From positions 5,400,001 through 5,464,000 of the forward strand of contig OV121092.1 in assembly GCA_921293015.1 (NCBI GenBank): a stretch of 64,000 nucleotides of DNA, in the 5' to 3' direction. Shown piece after piece: positions 12,366 to 24,350 of this stretch. The notes beneath the pieces are model-generated. The model did no database searches. It was not told where the DNA came from and saw only the letters and a program-made list of their open reading frames with translations. The translations under genes and the position numbers were made by a program. Position 1 is the stretch's first letter. Every line of letters starts with the position of its first letter. The DNA is from Phorcus lineatus. Taxonomy: Eukaryota; Mollusca; Gastropoda; Trochida; Trochidae.

Positions 12366-14090
12366 CTATTTGACGATTCTTGGAAAACTGTCAGCTGTTT
12401 GTTGAAAAAGCGTGGGTTGTTACAAAAATAGAATAATGACTCCGATTCTTGAATGCGAAATAATGGACCAAACTTGAAAAAATGTAGCCTCTTATATGTG
12501 TGACATTATTTACAAATGAGTATTTACACTCTTATCAACATATATGAAAGAAAATATCATTCTTCTCCCAATATGACATTTGTAGGGAAATCAAATTCCA
12601 CATTTATTTTTAAAGCATGCCAAATATTTTGTGGTACCCACAAGGTCACATGGTTAATTTTTTGCTACATCTCTTTTCATTGGTCATTGGATACGCCGTG
12701 ATACAAATAGAACATCTAGCATTGGCTAAAACTTCTCTTTGAAATTTCCAACTGTATTATAGAGTGAAATATCGGCAATAAGTGCCATTTATCAAATGTA
12801 TAAGTACTTGGCGGCTTTGGCCGCCAAGCAATAAGAATACATTCCATGTTCCCGAGCATTTGTATTGAATAGCATAGTGAAATATTTGTTGGGTACATGA
12901 AATAATTGGTCGGTATAACTTATATTTGTAGCAAAAATGTAGAGACACAGATCATTTATAAATTGAAACAGTCACACGTCAGATGCACAGATGTTTGCAG
13001 TGATACGTCACGATCCAAACCAGATGTTGAGATAGACATGTTTCGTATCACTGTTGATATCAATGGAGTAGAGATCGGATCTCTCTGAAGTGTTACAACA
13101 GACATCACAGTTCCTTCATTCTGCGCTACATTTTACTAAAGTAGAATCAGTGGTAATTATCAATTTATAAACAAAAAGCAAAAAGCAAATTCCCATTTTT
13201 TAGACCTTTTCTAAGAAAATAATGGAAACAAAAGTTCCTTCACTCGTCACATCTGCATGTATGAAATTTGATTATGTGATATAGGAATTGTTGTGCCATA
13301 TAAATTTTACATGATCTATTTTTGAAAGAGCACATACAACATTTTTTGTCACATTTGTCATGGGTGCAGAGATTTTTTTTATTCCAATTGATCATGATTG
13401 ACTGATTCTGTTACTTTGTGTGACTCAGTTATTGTTTTGCGCTACTTACTTAATATTTCAACTATAAGCATGTACCAACAATTTGAGGTAGATCTCCCTA
13501 ATGTTTATTCCAATGTAGTCATGACCAAGTTTGTAAGCATACTTATTTAAAACATGGTATCCCTATGAATGTAAGATAAGTAAGAGAGGGTAAATACTTA
13601 TTAAAGATTACATACCAAATTCCTAATAATCCTACAATAAGTAAAAAGATACAAAAAGGGGGAATTGAAAGGGTTTACCATCATGGCATCAAAAAACAAC
13701 ACAACATAATATAATTTCCTATAATTACTCAGTTTTTTCTAAGCTTTCCAATTCAAGCTTTCTCAAAATGAAGGTTTCATTTGAAAAGAAAAGAAGTCGC
13801 AGAAGACGAATGATGCTAGTTGTAGATGGTCAGTTTAAAAAATTAGTTTTTCTTGCTGAAAAAAATCTGTTGGGTTATTCAATTACCTGCTAAACTGTTT
13901 TTCGGACGAATTATCATCCTTCTTTTTTTCAATGTGAAGTTTTTTCATCAGTTACCTATAAAACAAGTTAGTAACACTTATTTCAGTTTTTCGCATTCTA
14001 TATTAGTTAAAAAGATAAACCTTATAACGATAATTACATCTATTTCAAATGTTAAACATTTCATTAAAAAGTGCATATAATTAGTGCCAT
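12366..14090. other. AT-rich stretch with no supported gene
   Basis: Apart from the hairpin at 12807-12828 I see only short, unrecognised frames on both strands. Confidence 0.45.
12807..12828. repeat. Perfect GC-rich hairpin (9-bp arms)
   Basis: CTTGGCGGC is followed by TTTG and then the exact complement. It is GC-rich in an AT-rich setting and resembles the 'cggcttcgcc' centre of the palindrome at 21864-21950, suggesting a palindromic element core. No surrounding arms were found. Confidence 0.55.
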
Positions 14091-14104
14091 GTCTGCAATT
14101 ATAC

Positions 14105-14396
14105 CATCCTACTTAATCAGTGTAATTGAATCCGCTGATCCACCTCCTTCCATATACCCAGATCTCTTTGCTTTGCTTACCTGTTATTATTTCAGCCAAT
14201 GAAATGTCGATATCCAAGGAGCTTAAAGCTACTCTTTTGAACTTAACGGAATTTTCCATCCGGGTTGTGCCGCTGTTGCTGGATGCGAGTCGTCTAATTG
14301 GCTGGTTAGATAGCTAGCGATACGATGCTTTTTGGCCTTAAGGATACCAGGGTATATAGAAGGAGCTCGATTCAATTACGCTGAAGAAGCAGGATG
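14105..14396. mobile_element. Short inverted-repeat transposon (MITE) with 9-bp target duplication
   Basis: The left end (from 14105, catcctacttaatcag..) and the inverted right end (to 14396) match imperfectly over about 50 bases, including a perfect 'gtaattgaatc' core. The element is 292 bp and encodes nothing. Directly outside it, CAATTATAC occurs at 14096-14104 and again at 14397-14405, a textbook target-site duplication. Nine-base duplications are typical of Mutator-like elements, and long inverted repeats fit too, so a non-autonomous MULE-type MITE is the best call. A second copy of one end lies at 29615-29659. Confidence 0.8.
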
Positions 14397-14405
14397 CAAT
14401 TATAC

Positions 14406-16530
14406 ATTCAAGAAACTGATTCATCATGACATTTTAGAAACCTCTTCTGACTACACTAAATATGTTAGACGATATTAAATTTTGTAGGGCAATAAGTAAT
14501 ATGCTAATGTTTCTATGACATCATTTAGCCATAGTGCAATTATATCGGAATACGATTTGCTGTTTTGAAGTTCACACTTCTTATGAACATAAATGAATAA
14601 GACAAAATAGACTTGTGATTTTAGCCACTGCCTGTTTTTGCATTAGGTAACAACGTAGAATGTGTTCCCCACCACCAGTCTCAAGAGAATTGAAATGCAA
14701 GTTCTGTGTACATAAGAAACATGATTTATTTGTTTTATTGAAATTCTAAGGGAATTGAACAGTGAAGTTAGTGAAAAAATCTCAGTAAACATTATCATAT
14801 TTACTAACAGTAGTACTAAAGCTTCTCAGTTGATAAACCAAGTGGGATATGGTTAACCTGTCATTATTTAAGAATGTATATTGTAAATCATATGTATGTG
14901 AATGTCTACTTCTCTCCGTATGTATGTGATAATACACACCGCGATAATACAAAATCGCGAAATATCCCCACTGCAGTAATAAAAAATATACTCTGATACA
15001 GCTCAAAGTCAGCTTTTTTGTTAATTTATCAATACTTTGCATCAAATTCCGTGTTAATACCTTATAATTTTATTGATTAATATTTCTCCGAGCCTAAGGT
15101 CTGTGTATTAACTCGGCCGATTCGGAAATAATTAATCAATTATAGTTTTTCAAACAATTTCACTTTCTCTTACTTGCACCATCGTAAAGAGGTCATTTTC
15201 ATCAAAATCAAAATTGTTGATCTCATAAAAATCATGAAAGTTTTGAAGCGATTGTATGGCTCGTGTGCATATTTAGAGTCACATTTCAGTATGCTTCGTA
15301 TTGACCAAGTTTTCCTCTATTAGCCCAATTAACAAATCACGTGGTCTAGACCGTAAGATGTGTTTATAAGTGCCATACAATTGATAGTTAGTCAATAAAG
15401 TAAGGTACACATGAGTGAATCAACAAACACATTGGGTTATTTTCATAGTTTTAAGGATAATCCTTCCGCCATGTATTATTGAGTGGCAGCTTCAACCTAA
15501 TATGTATAAAATAGTTCATAAAATAACAGCCAACAGTGTTTAACAGTTCCTATGTATACAATAATTCTAAGCAAACTGAGGTACCTGATTTTACACATCG
15601 TTTGATTGCTAAGTGAGATTGAGAATTTGTGTTAGATGAGGAAATGGTGTATTATTTAATACATTAATCTTTATGTTAGTTCAGGATACACTTGTCAATC
15701 ATCGTCATGATTATACTCAAGTTATCTCTTATAAAACACTGGACCAGTCAGGAAAGGCCATGTGAAAGGAAAAGATGAATATATGCAATCCCTGAAGATC
15801 ATTTTATAACCATACTCTAGTGAAACATGATTTACCCATTATTCATATCAGGGCGATATTCATTAGCATTGTCAATATCGGACAGATATCTCCGGACATG
15901 TCAATTTCTATTCCCAGGGTAGTCGTAGACAAGTCTTTATACAGTTTCATTCATGCAATAACCATAAACCGTATGGAAGAATTCTTTCCATCAAGATCTT
16001 GTCAATTTATGAAACATGTTTTCTATAAAGCATTATTAGAGTTCTTTAGAATATTAGACATTGGCAAGTCAAATCTAAATTCATCAATGATTGATACGTG
16101 TTACTAATTAAAATATAATATTGTGACAACAATTCTGTCTCTAAATCATTTGAAAATGGAGAAAATTGTCCCTAAGTTCTATAGTATTTTCATTGAACTG
16201 TCTATCGTTTATCCAATGTTGTGGTTAAGTTTGACAGGCAACTACTAAATCCTATATTTCACATCAAGGAAAGGGCATTTAGAAGTCATCTGCATAAGAA
16301 AGGAACGATTTATGGAAAGTAAATTCTTTATTGCTCGCGACCTTCTTAATTTTATTCTATACCTTCATCAGGAGGGAACTCGGGAATAACAAAACTGGAT
16401 ACATAATTTCCATCTCTCTCTCTCTCATGTTCAAAGACTTCAAACATTAGGAGAGGGAAGTGGTAGAACTTTCTTAAAATGAACGATAGCTGCAAGCCAT
16501 GAATCTTTTTTACAATGTCTTTCAAATAAA
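14406..16530. other. AT-rich stretch with no supported gene
   Basis: A 95-codon plus frame at 15820-16107 and an 87-codon minus frame at 14782-15045 are present but match nothing I know. They are about the length expected from chance in this much sequence. Confidence 0.4.
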
Positions 16531-16539
16531 TGCCATAAC

Positions 16540-17010
16540 AAGAATCAATGTTCTCGTATACCAGCACAAAACAAACAACGAAAGTTAGTTTTTCAAATGT
16601 TTCTCCCTTTTTACAAATAGTATGACAACGATACATGACAATGTCTGCATGCGATCAGTATTCACAATACATCAATCATGAAACAGGACATGACATGTCG
16701 AGCAGAATTAGTACTTGTTAAGCTCCTCTACCAACAACTGAAATTTGGCATTTTTTGTGCAGTTTTATGTTTAAAGATGATGTTTTCATAAAGGATGAGA
16801 ATCACCTTGGTTGGGTCGTTATTTTTACGGTGGAATCAAAATGGAATCATTTTTCAAGTTTTGCCAAATAAGAGTAACCTTCCTACAGTCATAGAATAGG
16901 TGGGTAATAGTTTCAATAGAACCCGAACAATAGCTGCATAAGTTAGTATTAGTGTATTGCATCTTAAAAAGGCTGTTGTTTGTTACTAAATAATGAAGAA
17001 GTTATATGTT
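16540..17010 (-). pseudogene. Decayed LINE C-terminus with zinc-knuckle (zf-RVT-like) domain
   Basis: Read on the minus strand, 17000 down to about 16845 gives a continuous stretch ending in a zinc-binding motif. The pieces are 'TNNSLFKMQY', then a cysteine pair C-x2-C (codons around 16927-16941), then 'ETITHLFYDC' and an 'IWQNL' end. This C-x2-C..E-x2-HLF-x2-C pattern, followed by I/L-W, is the C-terminal zinc finger (zf-RVT) found after reverse transcriptase in many L1-like non-LTR retrotransposons. Further on (about 16565-16640) a shifted frame gives a run resembling the alpha-helical tail of these proteins, with stops. Upstream sequence to 17.6 kb shows no reverse-transcriptase core I can identify, so this is a 5'-truncated, frameshifted relic. 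Confidence 0.65.
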
Positions 17011-17966
17011 ATACAATTACCAATCATCAAGATGCTGAGCATATACATACTGGCACATAATTGAAAACAAGGCACATTTCAGGATTTTTAAAACAGGTTT
17101 TAAATGTTACAGTTACGCAAATGAAGCAACCATCCTTAGGGAGCTAGGTGTTGGTTGCTTTAAAGATAATTTAATCATTTTACGCAGTTAGAAATTGTGT
17201 TTCTGCGCAGAGACAGCATTTTATTTGTTGACAAATATAGCTCTGTGTTATTATATCCCTGCTTTCGTGATAGCACAAATTAGATTTTTCTAGCATGGAC
17301 CTACGCAAAAACAAATCATTATTATAATTACTTTTAGCTCTTTGAGTGAGTGATTTTTTCTTACCATTTCCCACATCATAGAAATTCGTTTAATGAATTT
17401 ATGTGATAAATTACTTCAAAGAAAAGTTATCTATTGATGTGAAGTAAATAAGCTCATAATTTTAAAAGAAAAAGAATGAAGAGGAGATATAGGTCGTTCA
17501 CTTAAACAAGGGTAATCAATTTTGTATATTGATATCAAGTTCAGATATTCATTTCTTTCTTGATACTGGTCATGATTCATTCTCATTAAAACACAACGAA
17601 ATTCTAAGTGTGTAAACACATTCACATGAAAGGAATCATTTTCGTAATTTTAACAGTTTTGAATATGTTTTTCGACTGTTTACCAATAAAACGTTAAAAA
17701 TAGCAAGCAAATGTCCATGAATTATGTTTTGAGAGTTTCTTGAAATGCTATTAAAATGGATTAAAGTTATTTTGTGCGAAATCATTCTAAACTGAATTTC
17801 AGACTATTATGACTCTCTTCAATCATCGTTAATTCTGACGATAATTCAGCATGAAGTGAATTCTTTGAATAAACAACACTGAACATAAGCTTATTTCCAT
17901 TACTTATACTCTCATAATTTGCGGTAATTCAGGGCTTTATGCTCCGATAACCCTTCTCAATCACCC

Positions 17967-18327
17967 CTGGGATATTTCATCAGGAAATGGTTTTTTTTAA
18001 ATTACTGGCTCTTTAACTTGTTATGAAACAACTCGATATAAGATGTGGAAATACGCGTTAGGTAACGATATGATCAAACCAGTCCCTTTAAGCGCATGCT
18101 CAGAAATTTAATTTTAAAATCTAGAGGGAAACTTTTAATCCTGATTTGTTGTGAACACGAAAGTGTGAGCTACGAGCTGGAATTGGTAGCTTCTTCTACG
18201 CAAGAATAAAGGGGATTGTCACCATCTTTAGAGAGGGGGCCAGGTCTAATCAATGTAGCAGTTTCATTGACTTATGCAAATAAAAGGCGGGCAATTTTGG
18301 GGCAGGTTTTCCTGATGAAATTCCCAG
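17967..18327. repeat. Inverted repeat pair, about 20 bases
   Basis: 'ctggga(ta)tttcatcaggaaa' at 17967-17986 reappears inverted at 18308-18327 with one small indel. The spacer is about 320 bp. It may be the ends of an old short element, but no target duplication was recognised and the similarity stops outside the 20 bases. Confidence 0.45.
18274..18281 (+). promoter_or_regulatory. Octamer motif ATGCAAAT in a GC-rich patch
   Basis: A perfect POU-factor octamer is followed directly by an A-rich TATA-like string and a GC-rich 'ggcgggc'. It lies in a 150-bp patch (18165-18330) richer in G+C than its surroundings. It could be a promoter or enhancer element. An eight-base motif alone is weak evidence. 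Confidence 0.2.
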
Positions 18328-18639
18328 ATGTGATGGTGAAGTGTATCAGAACATTAAGCCCTGGGTGACCGAGGATGCACTCCAATACAAATATAGTTTT
18401 GATGATCTTGGCATTTAACGGAGAGAAATTTCATGAATAATGAAAACACTGAAGAGTTTAAACATAATGAGTCTGCTTTTCTGAGAAACAATGAGTAAAT
18501 GACCACGTTAAAGAAAAATCAACTAGGTAAGCCAAATATCGCAAGGGAACCTCAAATATAACGTTTTACAGTTTCTAAGGAAATGATAGGGATTGAACTG
18601 ACATATTCTTGATTCCACTGCTACAGCTGCTGTTTCAAG

Positions 18640-20060
18640 GTATGTTTCACTACTTTAAATTTTAGTGCAAATATGAATGATGTGATTTGACAAGTTGACA
18701 TATTCAACAATTTTAATTGCAGAGGTAAAGATCTTTGATTAGATGTATAAAACATATGAAATAACATTGAGATTCTTCAAATTACTTTCAGAGCACATGT
18801 TGCAATGACTAATGCATCAGTGAAGCCCAAAATGCAATTACTGAATTGTTTTATCTTATTTTCATTTACCAGTGATTTATGAAGACAACATAAGGTACAT
18901 CATTACACCGGGCACAGATTTCTATTAGTGTCAAAATTTGAGAGAAAATAAAAATGATTGATAGTTTATTTCAGAAATAAAAACAATCAATATTTTCAAC
19001 AAATGTGTTACTCTCTCGTTTTCGCAAATGCCACAGTTTTTTTGGGCATGTGACATATTTGTCCATTGAATATGTACCGTACCTATAACCCATTTTGTAG
19101 ATGTTCATTTTCATGGCCTTAAAAAAACATGAAATAACATTAAAAACATCTGTAATCTTTTAGAAAATAGATACTGTATTATTAATTTACAGATTAAACT
19201 TACTCTGCTGGGTTTTTTCAAATCGCTATAGCCATAAATTTTCTGTTGACTCAATGCGATTATTGTTATTCGTGGACAGTTGATATTTCTTTTAAAGGTA
19301 ACTTAATGGGACTAATGTTTCATAATTACCGAACCAAGCTATGTGTCATTGGATTGGTATATCACAGTTCCTAGTAATGTATGCAAAATTGATCACACTT
19401 CAGTGATGCTTGCTTCTTTGGGCAACAGTGCCCCCTTTCAGAAAGCAAACTTTACAAAAGTTAACCTGAACTCCCATTGCACTAAGGTTACCTAGTGACT
19501 TACGATCACCCTAGGGCTTTGTGAAAGCCCTTTAGTCTGTTGATGCATGTGAAAATGAACTGTAGCTGCGTAGTGTCTAGGTTGGTCTTTTTCTCTTTTC
19601 TCTTTTTGAAACAAAGCCCTACAATAACCATAACATTTCACCAGTGCAAATAAACAGTGATTTAGAAGAAAACATTTTGTGAAAAGCTTCTATGCATACG
19701 CAAAAAGACGGTTACTATCTTTATAGGTAAATTTAAGTCAACAAAGACTACAAAGTTTTTTTTACTTTTAAATTTTCCATTTCTGTTTTTTTTTTACTTT
19801 TCTATTACAAAATATTCTAATGAGATGTATGTTTTTCTTTACTTTCCAAATTTGAAATTAAATTACACAGGGATATGCGTTTGTAAGGAAACCTTATTAT
19901 TACCTCCCCTATTTCAAGGAATGTTTAGTGTTATAAATATTCATTCCTTTGAATTTTTCAGTTTAGAAAAAGAACCTAAAGCAGTTTTCATTTAGGAAAT
20001 GACTAAAAGAGTTCTGAATATCTGTTTTCATAAAAGAAGATTGATCTAATTGATAGTTGC
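18640..20060 (+). repeat. Diverged duplicated block T3
   Basis: This is the third copy of the block at 1-830 and 7150-8160. The stretch 18790-19340 aligns with T1 ('gcaatgactaatg', 'cccaaaatgcaattactgaa', 'atttaccagtgatttatg', 'atttgtccattgaat', 'ggacagttgatattcttt'). The stretch 19860-20060 aligns with the second half of T2. Between them lies sequence with a perfect 8-bp hairpin at 19513-19531 (AGGGCTTT/AAAGCCCT) that is absent from the other copies and looks like a separate small inserted repeat. Confidence 0.55.
19513..19531. repeat. Small perfect hairpin
   Basis: AGGGCTTT, gtg, AAAGCCCT. It lies in a more GC-rich patch (about 19400-19560) that interrupts the T3 block and is probably an inserted short repeat. 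Confidence 0.4.
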
Positions 20061-20785
20061 AATATTTATATCGATCCTCATGTTAATTTCGTTGTGTCTT
20101 TTTTTCTTTCTTATTTGACAGAATACGTCCATGGATGACATTCTTTAACTATGAACAATGCAATTTGAAACAGGGAAATCTCGTGATTAGAAAAACAAAA
20201 ATTTGGTGCCAATAGACAGAAATAACGTCATATTCCAAATGTAAGATGTTTATAAAAGAGTGCTCTTATGACGTTATAAATGTCTTTTACGAAATGCGTC
20301 TAAGTTGCCAAAAAGGTCATATTGACTGTTACAGGTGTATTGTATTATAGAATTGTCTTTTATCACACATATGTTTGTATGTTGATATGTTTGAGTGTAA
20401 ACAATTAAGCTTGATTTGTATGTTTTAAATAGGGTTCCTTTTTTTATTGTTCCATTCCGTAGTCTGCTTATAAATGTGAATATGACCTGTAGTGTTATCC
20501 GTATTTGTTTGTTTAGGGTATCAATAATTATCTATGATAGATAATGCTAATGTGATTCTGTATCCTTCATAGGTTTTCGAAAGCATTGATTTTTATTATT
20601 TCAATCAACGCTGCAATGATAAACTGTTTAAACAAGCAGCTCTTAAAAGAACAACACATCCCTTTTGTACAATATTGTAAAATGAATTGACGTTTTTTCA
20701 TCTTGACGAGAAAGAAAATATCTTATCTTTAGATACATTATAGTTGTAAACAATAGTACATTTTGTGGTTGTTTTCTAAAGACAT

Positions 20786-21472
20786 AAGTTCAAACTCATC
20801 AACCTTTTCCCAAATTGATGAAGCTCGATGACTCAAAGCATGCATAACATTCCATATCATACACAAAGAATATCATTAAAGGTCTTGCCCTGCTTTGTTA
20901 AACAGTGAAATGCACTTGCAGTCAACTTGAAATAATAAAATTGCCCGCACAGACCTGTTATGGAGGATACAGAAGGATTCATGCAGAAATATGTGTTTCT
21001 AGCTATTTTCCTACTTGGTTCATATTGCATTCAGTTGTTATTATTATTACATATTTTAATATATACTATTTATAATGATGAATGGAGGCTAAGGGTGTTT
21101 AGATTAAGTGAAGATTACAATATTTTAACATAATTACGTTTTATATTATTATATATTTATGTTTAGAAAGATGACTTAGATTTCTGTACAATGTTCAAAT
21201 TTTGCGAACATGAGTTCACTATAGGGTCGTTGTACATAAGTTCAAATTTCTTACGTCAGCCACTGTCAACCATTGAAGCTTGGTAACTCACGAAGCATAT
21301 ATAACGTTCCATATCATACACAAATGATGTCAAAAGAGGTCTCATTTGAAAGTGAAATGCACTTGCAGTCAACTTGAAATAATTTAATTTCCTATTTGTG
21401 CCAGTTGAGGAGGATAGAAAAGTAATGATGCGAAAAAAATGGGGTTACATTCTGACTATTTTCAAACACATC
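20786..21472 (+). repeat. Diverged tandem duplication, unit about 451 bp
   Basis: Two copies run 20786-21030 and 21239-21472. Both contain, in order, 'cataagttcaaa', 'tcaacc', 'gaagct.g', 'cattccatatcatacacaaa/gttccatatcatacacaaa', and a nearly identical 'gtgaaatgcacttgcagtca' followed by 'acttgaaataat'. They end in a similar 'gaggata.a.aag' and 'ctattttc'. The preserved core around 'gaaatgcacttgcagtc' is markedly more similar than the rest. Confidence 0.7.
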
Positions 21473-21863
21473 ATTTTTAAAGAATGAATGATGAATCAGT
21501 TGTTCATGATCAGATAGTTTGTATTATGTTAACGTTGACATTTTTGTATATACGAAAGGTGTAAGAAATAATGTGACATTCACACAGATCTTGTAAGTTA
21601 AATATTAATCACGATAGCTTTGTTAATCAATAACATGTATTATTATATGAATGGATTATTTCCGGCTCTCTGATTGGCCTACTTGGTCACATGAAAGCAT
21701 TAACGTCAACCTGTGTGGATCGGGAGAGGTTGATATAACAATCAAACACATCCGGTGTATAAAAATAATTTATAAAATCCCGGTCTACCGGACATACCAG
21801 CAGAATGGCAATTCAAGACCTATTTCATATAATAAAACAATTATATACTTCAGACTCGGTTCA

Positions 21864-21950
21864 TCCAATGATTTATCGATCTTGGACATGGGATATTCAC
21901 CTCGGCTTCGCCTCTATGAATATCACGTCCAAGATCGATAAATCATTGGA
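21864..21950. mobile_element. Near-perfect palindrome (fold-back element)
   Basis: Arms 21864-21887 and 21927-21950 are perfect complements over 24 bases. The complementarity continues inward with small differences to a GC-rich loop 'cctcggcttcgcctct' (about 21900-21915). A palindrome this size is typical of the centre or end of a fold-back MITE. The surrounding GC-richer DNA (21650-22000) may belong to the same element. Overlapping frames here (21651-21941, 21805-21999) are by-products. Confidence 0.7.
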
Positions 21951-21999
21951 TCAACCTCGCTTGAAGTCAATAAATTCTATAAGGTTTAAATTCCAGTAA

Positions 22000-24170
22000 G
22001 CCCGCGGTGTCAACAGAAGTATGCTTTATCATATGTAAAGACAATGCAAATTCATCAGCTGCTTCATTCTCTGAATGGAACGCCAATTTGCCTTGACGGA
22101 TAAGTTGAATACAGATGAATGTCTTATTTAAAAAAAGTGTTCTGGTAATCGTTATAACTTGTGAGCCTCATACTTATTGGATTGGTAAACTTCATAGCAA
22201 CTGACAAGTGAGCTGACAATTCCAAGATAAAAATGTCATCAGTGGTAATTACAAAAAAATGGCATTGCTTTGTGTCACTGTGCTAGTTATAAATACCCAG
22301 CATGACAAAATGAGGTCATGTGCATTTGACACCTGTCATAATGGCAAATCCCTAGCATTTTATGTTGATTTCTGTAATTTGTTTCACTATCGACAAGTTT
22401 TTTTTCTAAAAAACGAAGTGTTCGGATTAACCGCGGCTTGACTGTGATTGAATATATATTGAATAGTTACTATTACAACAAATGCAGATGAAAACATCAA
22501 CATCAAATATTTAAATGGTTTGGGGGAAATATTATAAAAATCTGCGGGGAACATGTAGACGTTCAACACCAGTGCCTTCATTTATCACACACTTCGTGAA
22601 TTGACATACGTTAGATTTTCCATATGTGTATAACCACTTTCCAAAATACTTGCAGCGGGAGAAATAAGTCTGATGGGTGATACATTCACAGTGTCCTAAT
22701 TGAAAGCAAGTGTATTATATACATTTCAATAACCGCTTAGCCTTAAAGACACATTTGAATGTTCAGATTTCTCTATCGCTAGGTCTGATGTTCATGACAT
22801 TGGTGAAAGTATTTTTTTCTAAATTAGCTGCAGCTTAGAAAATAACTTGATGATTACGTGTGTATCATAACGACGAGGTAGGTGAAACATAGCTAAAACG
22901 TTGGCAGCCCACAGTAAACATGAGCAAGTGCGCGTGAGTCATTCAAGATCAATTGAGGGATATATACCGATCCTTGAGTAAATTGTCGTGCAATAAACGT
23001 TCAATTATATAGAAGTATGCCTTTTAGCTCAATTAACAAAGAAGAAGTGTTGATATGGCAATAACAAGATGAAACATGCAATGTTAATTGTATTTCCATG
23101 TTTCCTGTTCCCGCTTAATGGACATTCAATTTACCCTAAGCATTTGCAGCTGATTTATACATACCTTGTCTCTCATTTTGCCAAACCTACTAATTCCTGT
23201 GAATACCTATTTATCAGTATTAAGCTTTCGTAGGTAGGACGAATGCCATCGCACCAACTAAAACCCCAGAAAGTCTACAAATAGTAAAACATAAAGAAAC
23301 GCATGTGTAAATGTAACTTGATTTCAGAAAATTGTCCGACAATCACGTCAGTAGGAAGTTCAAACTGATCAAAATATTCATTTATTTAAGTAAATGTACA
23401 AATTATTGTCCTGCATGTTTATTTTCATTGATCGTAAATGTAGATACATTTTCCTTTGTCAGCAGACACCTATAATAGCCGTCAAACAATTATATTGAAT
23501 TATTATCATCAATTAATCTGTTCCACTTATTCAAGGAATTTTTTTAGTTTAGTAAGCGTGACACTTAATTTGCAGTGGATGTAATAGATTATTCGTCCCT
23601 TAAGCAAGTTAAAAAGCATTTAAATAGCAACATTTAATATCAATCTCTATGCAGTTTATGTTACTAGTTAGACAGAACGTGAGTTTTTTAAAGCTTAGTG
23701 AAGGGTGTGTGCTTTTAAATACGAAGCACTGAACAAGTACTCGAAACTTTGAGGTGCAGGCTTTGTATAACAGACACATTAATATTTGATTCTGAGGTGG
23801 ATCTAAAACACTTTTCTTTTTTACAATCACGAGTATCTGAAGGACTTGTCAAAAACATTAGCAACAATTTAAAATTATTGATTCTATTTGTTAGTTGATT
23901 AGGTTTAGTAATCATGAACGTATGGCAATGAGCGGGGTTTTTTCCACCACTTTAACATATGCCATATGGTGTCATGTTTTTTTATAATAATTAAAAAAGT
24001 ACAACAGAATCGCTCTGAAAAAAATGTAGAGAAAAATAAAAGAAAATTGTAGTTTAAAAAAATATCTGTTTTTCTGAAAGTAACCATATACATATTGTAG
24101 ATGTGCCCTTTCATTGCTTTCATTGCATCTATGTTCATAATTTCTAATACATGGAACCCGCACCATTATA
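22000..24170. other. AT-rich stretch with no supported gene
   Basis: Many short overlapping frames occur on the minus strand between 23.6 and 24.24 kb, but none has a recognisable motif. I see nothing else. Confidence 0.45.
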
Positions 24171-24174
24171 CCAT

Positions 24175-24350
24175 TGACGTTTTGATAGGACTGATTTAGA
24201 GCAGACGTTTGGCAGACGTTGATAGAAAACAAGGAACTCACCGGTAAAAATCCATAACATAAACAGAGGATGTTTAAACAAACAACTCACTGTGACGACA
24301 GACAGCGGTCTCAGACCGTCCATACGAAAATGATGTTGTGATCATGATAT
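24175..24350 (+). repeat. Module A, copy 1 (unit W)
   Basis: This is the first of six copies of a module whose best-kept core is 'aaaatccataacataaaca' followed by 'gaggatgtttaaacaaac', then 'ctcactgtga', a 'cagacagcg' segment and 'gatgttgtg'. Other copies are at 30540, 36360, 36905, 42690 and 45835, all on the plus strand. The core includes two forkhead-like strings (ATAAACA and TTAAACAAAC). It opens the first duplicated unit, W. Confidence 0.65.

Noticed and set aside
1-20060. T blocks as long terminal repeats of a retrotransposon
   Set aside because: There are three unequal copies, no TG..CA ends, no target duplication and no coding interior.
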